From positions 38,895 to 102,894 of the forward strand of contig CAZKJG010000008.1 in NCBI GenBank assembly GCA_964553045.1: DNA of 64,000 nucleotides, read 5' to 3'. Origin of the DNA: JAWLEP01 sp964553045. GTDB lineage: Bacteria; Fermentibacterota; Fermentibacteria; Fermentibacterales; JCC-6. The position numbers and the translations under genes were made by a program. The number at the start of each line of letters is the position of its first letter. Position 1 is the first letter of the stretch. Positions 61,098 through 64,000 of the stretch are shown piece by piece. The notes under the pieces were generated by a model. That model worked only from the letters and a program-made list of their open reading frames with translations, did not search any database and was not told where the DNA came from.

Positions 61098-62239
61098 TTG
61101 TTCCCTGGGGTGAGACCAGGCTTGTCCAGGGCAATGAGGCGGTAGCGCTGGGGGCCGTGGCCAGCGATCTGGACCTCTTTGCCGGCTACCCCATCACGCC
61201 CTCCAGCGAGGTGGCCGAGCTGCTGTCGCGCTTCCTGCCCCAGCAGGGCAAGAAGTGGATCCAGATGGAGGACGAGATAGCCAGCATAAGCGCCATAATA
61301 GGCGGCAGCCTGGCCGGTGCGCGCTCCATGACGGCAACCAGCGGCCCCGGCTTCAGCCTGATGCAGGAGGGCCTGGGCTACGCGTGCATGACCGAGGTGC
61401 CCCTGGTGCTGGTAAACGTAATGCGCGGAGGCCCTTCCACGGGGCTTCCCACCCAGGTGGCCCAGGGCGACGTGATGCAGGCCAGATGGGGGACACATGG
61501 CGACCACCCGGTGATCGCCCTGATCCCCTCGGACGTGAAGGAGTGCTTCGAGCTGACCATAAGGGCCTTTAACCTGGCCGAGGAGTTCAGGACCCCGGTG
61601 ATCGTTCTGTCAGACGAGGTCATAGGCCACATGCGCGAGCGGGTGGACTTCCCCGAGAAGGAGGAGATGGACCTCACCCGCCAGCCGAAGCCCGACGTTC
61701 CGGTGGAGTGGTACGAGCACTACCATCCCACGGCCACGAACGTTTCCCCCATGGCCCGTTTCGGCAGGGGGTACAGGTTCCACGTTACCGGGCTCACCCA
61801 CGACGTGCACGGCTTCCCCACCCGCAAGACCGACGAGGTAAACGCCAAGATGGACCGGCTGAAGCACAAGATCACCCGGCGCCTGGAGGACCTGGAGGAC
61901 AACAGGATCCACGGTGTCGAGGAGAGCGATGTGGTGATCTTCGCCTACGGGTCCGTCTACCGGTCGGCCCTGGCCGCCCGCCAGATGCTGGCCGAGGAGG
62001 ACGACTGCAGCGTCGGCGTGTTCCGGCCGGTGACCATATGGCCGTTCCCGGACAGGACGGTGAAGGAGCTGCTGGACACCAAGGACGTGGTGCTGGTGCC
62101 CGAGCTCAACCAGGGCCAGATCATACACGAGGTGGAGAGGCTCACCGTGGACAGCGTCCGGGTGGTGCCCCTGCACAGGGTGGACGGATACGAGATTACG
62201 CCGGAGGAAATCGTCGACAGAATCAGGGAGGTGATGTGA
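61094..62239 (+). CDS. korA: 2-oxoglutarate:ferredoxin oxidoreductase alpha subunit
   Basis: Alpha subunit, 381 aa, of the CoA-acylating 2-oxoacid:ferredoxin oxidoreductase. Motifs: LFAGYPITPSSEVAELLSRF, QMEDEIASISAIIGGSLAGA and ATSGPGFSLMQEGLGYACMT, LVLVNVMRGGPSTGLPTQVA. With KorB this makes 2-oxoglutarate from succinyl-CoA plus reduced ferredoxin, or runs in reverse. GTG start overlapping korD. The separate alpha/beta/gamma/delta organisation and GYPITPSS favour the 2-oxoglutarate type, but other 2-oxoacids cannot be excluded. Confidence 0.92.
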   Translation: MIVPWGETRLVQGNEAVALGAVASDLDLFAGYPITPSSEVAELLSRFLPQQGKKWIQMEDEIASISAIIGGSLAGARSMTATSGPGFSLMQEGLGYACMTEVPLVLVNVMRGGPSTGLPTQVAQGDVMQARWGTHGDHPVIALIPSDVKECFELTIRAFNLAEEFRTPVIVLSDEVIGHMRERVDFPEKEEMDLTRQPKPDVPVEWYEHYHPTATNVSPMARFGRGYRFHVTGLTHDVHGFPTRKTDEVNAKMDRLKHKITRRLEDLEDNRIHGVEESDVVIFAYGSVYRSALAARQMLAEEDDCSVGVFRPVTIWPFPDRTVKELLDTKDVVLVPELNQGQIIHEVERLTVDSVRVVPLHRVDGYEITPEEIVDRIREVM

Positions 62240-63075
62240 TGCCTGCGCACCTTCCGTACGAGTACAAGTACCTGCGCCACAAGAAGAGGTTCCCCCACGT
62301 CTGGTGCCCCGGATGCGGCATAGGCATCCTGATGGGCTGCATAATCAGGGCGGTGGACGCCCTGGACTGGAAGAAGGACGACGTGGTGATGAGCTCCGGC
62401 ATCGGCTGCACCTCCAGAATGCCGGTCTACGTGGACTTCAACACGCTCCACACCACGCACGGCCGGGCGCTGGCATTCAGCACAGGCGTGAAGCTGGCCA
62501 ACCCGGAGCTTCAGATCTTGGCGGTGATGGGCGACGGAGATGCCCTGGCCATAGGCGGGAACCACCTGATACACACCGCCCGCCGCAACCTGGACATAAC
62601 GGCCATTGTGGTGAACAACAGCAACTACGGAATGACCGGGGGGCAGTTCTCACCCACCACTCCGGAAGGAGCCAAGACCTCCACCACCCCCTACGGGATG
62701 ATAGAGCCCACCTTCGACGCCTGCGACCTGGCCCGCAGCGCCGGGGCCAACTTCGTGGCCCGGGGCACCGTCTACCACGTCATCGAGCTGGACAAGCTCC
62801 TGCAGCAGGCCATGGGCAAGAAGGGCTTCAGCCTGGTCGAGGTGCTGTCTCCCTGCCCCACCAGCTTCGGCCGGCGCAACAAGCAGGCCGATCCGGTGAA
62901 GATGATGGAGAGCCTGCGCGATGGGACGGTGAACACCGCCCAGGCGAAGAAGATGAAACCCGAGGAGCTGGAGGGCAAGATAGTGCGCGGCGTGTTCCAC
63001 GACGTAGAGAAGAAGGAGTACCTGGAGCGCTACGAGGAACTCTGCGCCCGGGCCAGAGAAACGGCGGTGAAGTGA
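62239..63075 (+). CDS. korB: 2-oxoglutarate:ferredoxin oxidoreductase beta subunit
   Basis: Beta subunit, 278 aa, binding thiamine pyrophosphate and a [4Fe-4S] cluster. WCPGCGIGILMGCIIRAV near residue 23 has two of the cluster Cys; SSGIGCTSRMPVYVDFNTLH supplies another, and the TPP/Mg site is MGDGDALAIGGNHLIHTARR with NNSNYGMTGGQFSPTTP. ATG at 62239 overlaps the korA stop; a longer in-frame reading from 61708 lies in korA. The one-base overlap with korC suggests a tight operon. Confidence 0.93.
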   Translation: MPAHLPYEYKYLRHKKRFPHVWCPGCGIGILMGCIIRAVDALDWKKDDVVMSSGIGCTSRMPVYVDFNTLHTTHGRALAFSTGVKLANPELQILAVMGDGDALAIGGNHLIHTARRNLDITAIVVNNSNYGMTGGQFSPTTPEGAKTSTTPYGMIEPTFDACDLARSAGANFVARGTVYHVIELDKLLQQAMGKKGFSLVEVLSPCPTSFGRRNKQADPVKMMESLRDGTVNTAQAKKMKPEELEGKIVRGVFHDVEKKEYLERYEELCARARETAVK

Positions 63076-63782
63076 TGGACTACGCGGAGATAAGGCTGTC
63101 CGGCTCCGGGGGCCAGGGTATGGGCCTTGCCGGCCGCATCGTCTCCGAATCGGCCATAACGGAGGGCTACAACGTCTGCCAGACGCAGAGCTACGGCCCC
63201 GAGGCCCGGGGCGGAGCCAGCCGCACCGACATAATCTTCTCCTGCGACCGGATACTCTTCCCCAACTGCCGTCACCTGGACGTGCTGCTGGCCATGAACC
63301 AGGAGAGCTCGGACAAGTTCAGCGGGGCCGTGCGGGAGGATGGCCTGATACTGGTGGACTCCACCTACGTGGACCAGCCCCCCGAGGGCAACCGGGTCTA
63401 CGAGTACAGGCTCACCAAGACCAGCCTGGAGACCTTCAAGATCCCCCTGGCCGCGAACCTGATAGCCCTGGGGATAATAGCGGCTCTCACCCGGTACTTC
63501 TCTCTGGAGTCATGGACCGACTCCATTCGGCGTACGGTTCCCCCCAAGTTCCGGGAGCTCAACCTCGACGCCTTCGAGCTGGGCCACCGCGAGGGACGGG
63601 AGATCCTCCACGTGGAGGAGGGCCGTGTCCCGGTGGCCTACGACCGCAAGAAGCCGGTTCCGGCCTGCATCAGGAAGCGCTTCGAGGACCGCCGCGCCTC
63701 CGGCAAGGGGGGCGGCTCCAAGAAGTCGGCCAAGCGCAGCAAGGGCTCTTCAAAGAAGAAAAAGAAGCCCGGCGGCAAGTAG
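63075..63782 (+). CDS. korC: 2-oxoglutarate:ferredoxin oxidoreductase gamma subunit with basic tail
   Basis: Gamma subunit, 235 aa. The family opening EIRLSGSGGQGMGLAGRIVS and TQSYGPEARGGASRTDIIFS are complete, with LLAMNQESSDKF and the NLIALGIIAAL helix. The last 30 or so residues are an unusual Gly/Ser/Lys stretch (ASGKGGGSKKSAKRSKGSSK, then KKKKPGGK) absent from typical KorC. A strong terminator 25 nt downstream ends the korDABC operon. Confidence 0.92.
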   Translation: MDYAEIRLSGSGGQGMGLAGRIVSESAITEGYNVCQTQSYGPEARGGASRTDIIFSCDRILFPNCRHLDVLLAMNQESSDKFSGAVREDGLILVDSTYVDQPPEGNRVYEYRLTKTSLETFKIPLAANLIALGIIAALTRYFSLESWTDSIRRTVPPKFRELNLDAFELGHREGREILHVEEGRVPVAYDRKKPVPACIRKRFEDRRASGKGGGSKKSAKRSKGSSKKKKKPGGK

Positions 63783-63806
63783 GCCGCATCCGCGCATACA
63801 ACACAG

Positions 63807-63833
63807 GGGCGGCGGGGAGACCCGCCGCCCTTT
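63807..63833 (+). terminator. Rho-independent terminator after korC
   Basis: Perfect 10-bp stem GGGCGGCGGG / CCCGCCGCCC (63807-63816 and 63821-63830) with loop GAGA, followed by TTTCT. The U-tract is short but the stem is very strong. Confidence 0.85.
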
Positions 63834-63876
63834 CTGCATACGCATGGGCCAAGTAAGGGGTCAAACAAGTCAAAGG

Positions 63877-63910
63877 GTGTACCCAGAGCACAAGTGAATC
63901 AGTGTACCCA
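63877..63910 (+). repeat. Direct repeat GTGTACCCA upstream of the right-edge promoter
   Basis: GTGTACCCA occurs at 63877-63885 and 63902-63910, 25 bp apart (about two and a half helical turns). It lies in a lower-GC stretch 21-54 bp upstream of the TTGACA box at 63931, so it could be a pair of regulator sites. Upstream is also GTCAAACAAGTCAAAG, containing GTCAAA twice (written here once as found). Confidence 0.5.
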
Positions 63911-63930
63911 AGCCCCTGCAATTCAGCCAC

Positions 63931-63963
63931 TTGACACCCCCCCCCCATTGTCCAGATTAGAAT
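63931..63963 (+). promoter_or_regulatory. Promoter-like site with C10 tract in its spacer
   Basis: A perfect TTGACA (63931-63936) is followed by ten C (63937-63946), then ATTGTCCAGAT and TAGAAT (63958-63963, 5 of 6). The spacer is 21 bp, four longer than optimal. A C10 tract within a promoter spacer is a classic layout for slipped-strand phase variation, as in Neisseria porA. It drives toward the gene starting at 63995. Confidence 0.45.
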
Positions 63964-63994
63964 TAGGAGAGCAGACAATAGGGAAAGGCCATCA

Positions 63995-64000
63995 ATGCGC
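63995..64000 (+). CDS. Start of a gene leaving the window
   Basis: ATG CGC at 63995 is preceded by GGGAAAGG (63981-63988) with 6 nt spacing and by the promoter-like site at 63931. Only two codons are visible; nothing can be said of the product. Confidence 0.4.

Overview
The window is 64 kb of a high-GC bacterial chromosome, densely coded and mostly on the + strand, with one scaffold gap of 100 N (58513-58612). The organism looks Gram-negative: it has a full Tol-Pal operon, several outer-membrane beta-barrel proteins, lipoproteins and a GmhA heptose-isomerase gene. It also looks anaerobic and ferredoxin-based: it has a KorDABC 2-oxoacid:ferredoxin oxidoreductase and a cluster of Fe-S MinD-type ATPases. 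FlgD/T9SS-like C-terminal sorting-type domains, PorV-like proteins and a Bacteroidetes-like RpoB segment suggest the FCB superphylum, perhaps a candidate phylum such as Fermentibacterota. That placement is inference; no rRNA gene is present.

Regions. 1-25.4 kb: rpoB (5' end cut off by the window), rpoC, the str genes, and an S10-spc-alpha run ending in rpoA-rplQ-pfkA. tuf, map and rpsD are absent from their usual places. 25.4-27.7 kb (minus strand): a secreted protein of unknown function, a possible 45-residue ORF and a dihydroorotate-dehydrogenase-like flavoprotein. 27.8-32.5 kb: ridA and tolQ-tolR-tolA/tonB-tolB-pal-cpoB. 32.5-39.8 kb: tig-clpP-clpX-engB-purA, a TatD/radical-SAM fusion and rsmA. 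39.8-43.4 kb: a beta-barrel, a lipoprotein, a methyltransferase and a small secreted protein. 43.6-46.0 kb: surface-sugar genes (rmlD-like, gmhA, flippase-like). 46.1-48.4 kb: a ferredoxin, two paralogous MinD ATPases with inserted ferredoxin domains and an FmdB zinc ribbon, behind a promoter whose -10 lies in an 18-bp palindrome. 48.5-58.4 kb: an envelope/extracellular operon (solute-binding lipoprotein, OB-fold protein, PorV-like protein, helix-hairpin-helix barrel protein, second barrel, 5'-nucleotidase, FAD oxidoreductase). 58.4-58.74 kb: tandem double-hairpin repeats around the gap. 58.8-63.8 kb: a DUF2085 membrane protein, a cyclic-2,3-diphosphoglycerate-synthetase-like GTPase and korDABC. 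63.84-64 kb: a lower-GC stretch with a promoter holding a C10 tract, and the first codons of a gene leaving the window.

The observations most worth following are: the double-hairpin repeat array, whose stems show compensatory changes between two versions; the Fe-S ATPase cluster with its palindromic operator and a probable ATT start codon; a lineage-specific insertion of about 200 residues in RpoC; non-ATG starts concentrated in small-subunit ribosomal protein genes; the HHH-barrel/OB-fold/5'-nucleotidase neighbourhood; and the possible phase-variable promoter at the right edge. No tRNA, rRNA, CRISPR array, transposase or phage gene was seen.
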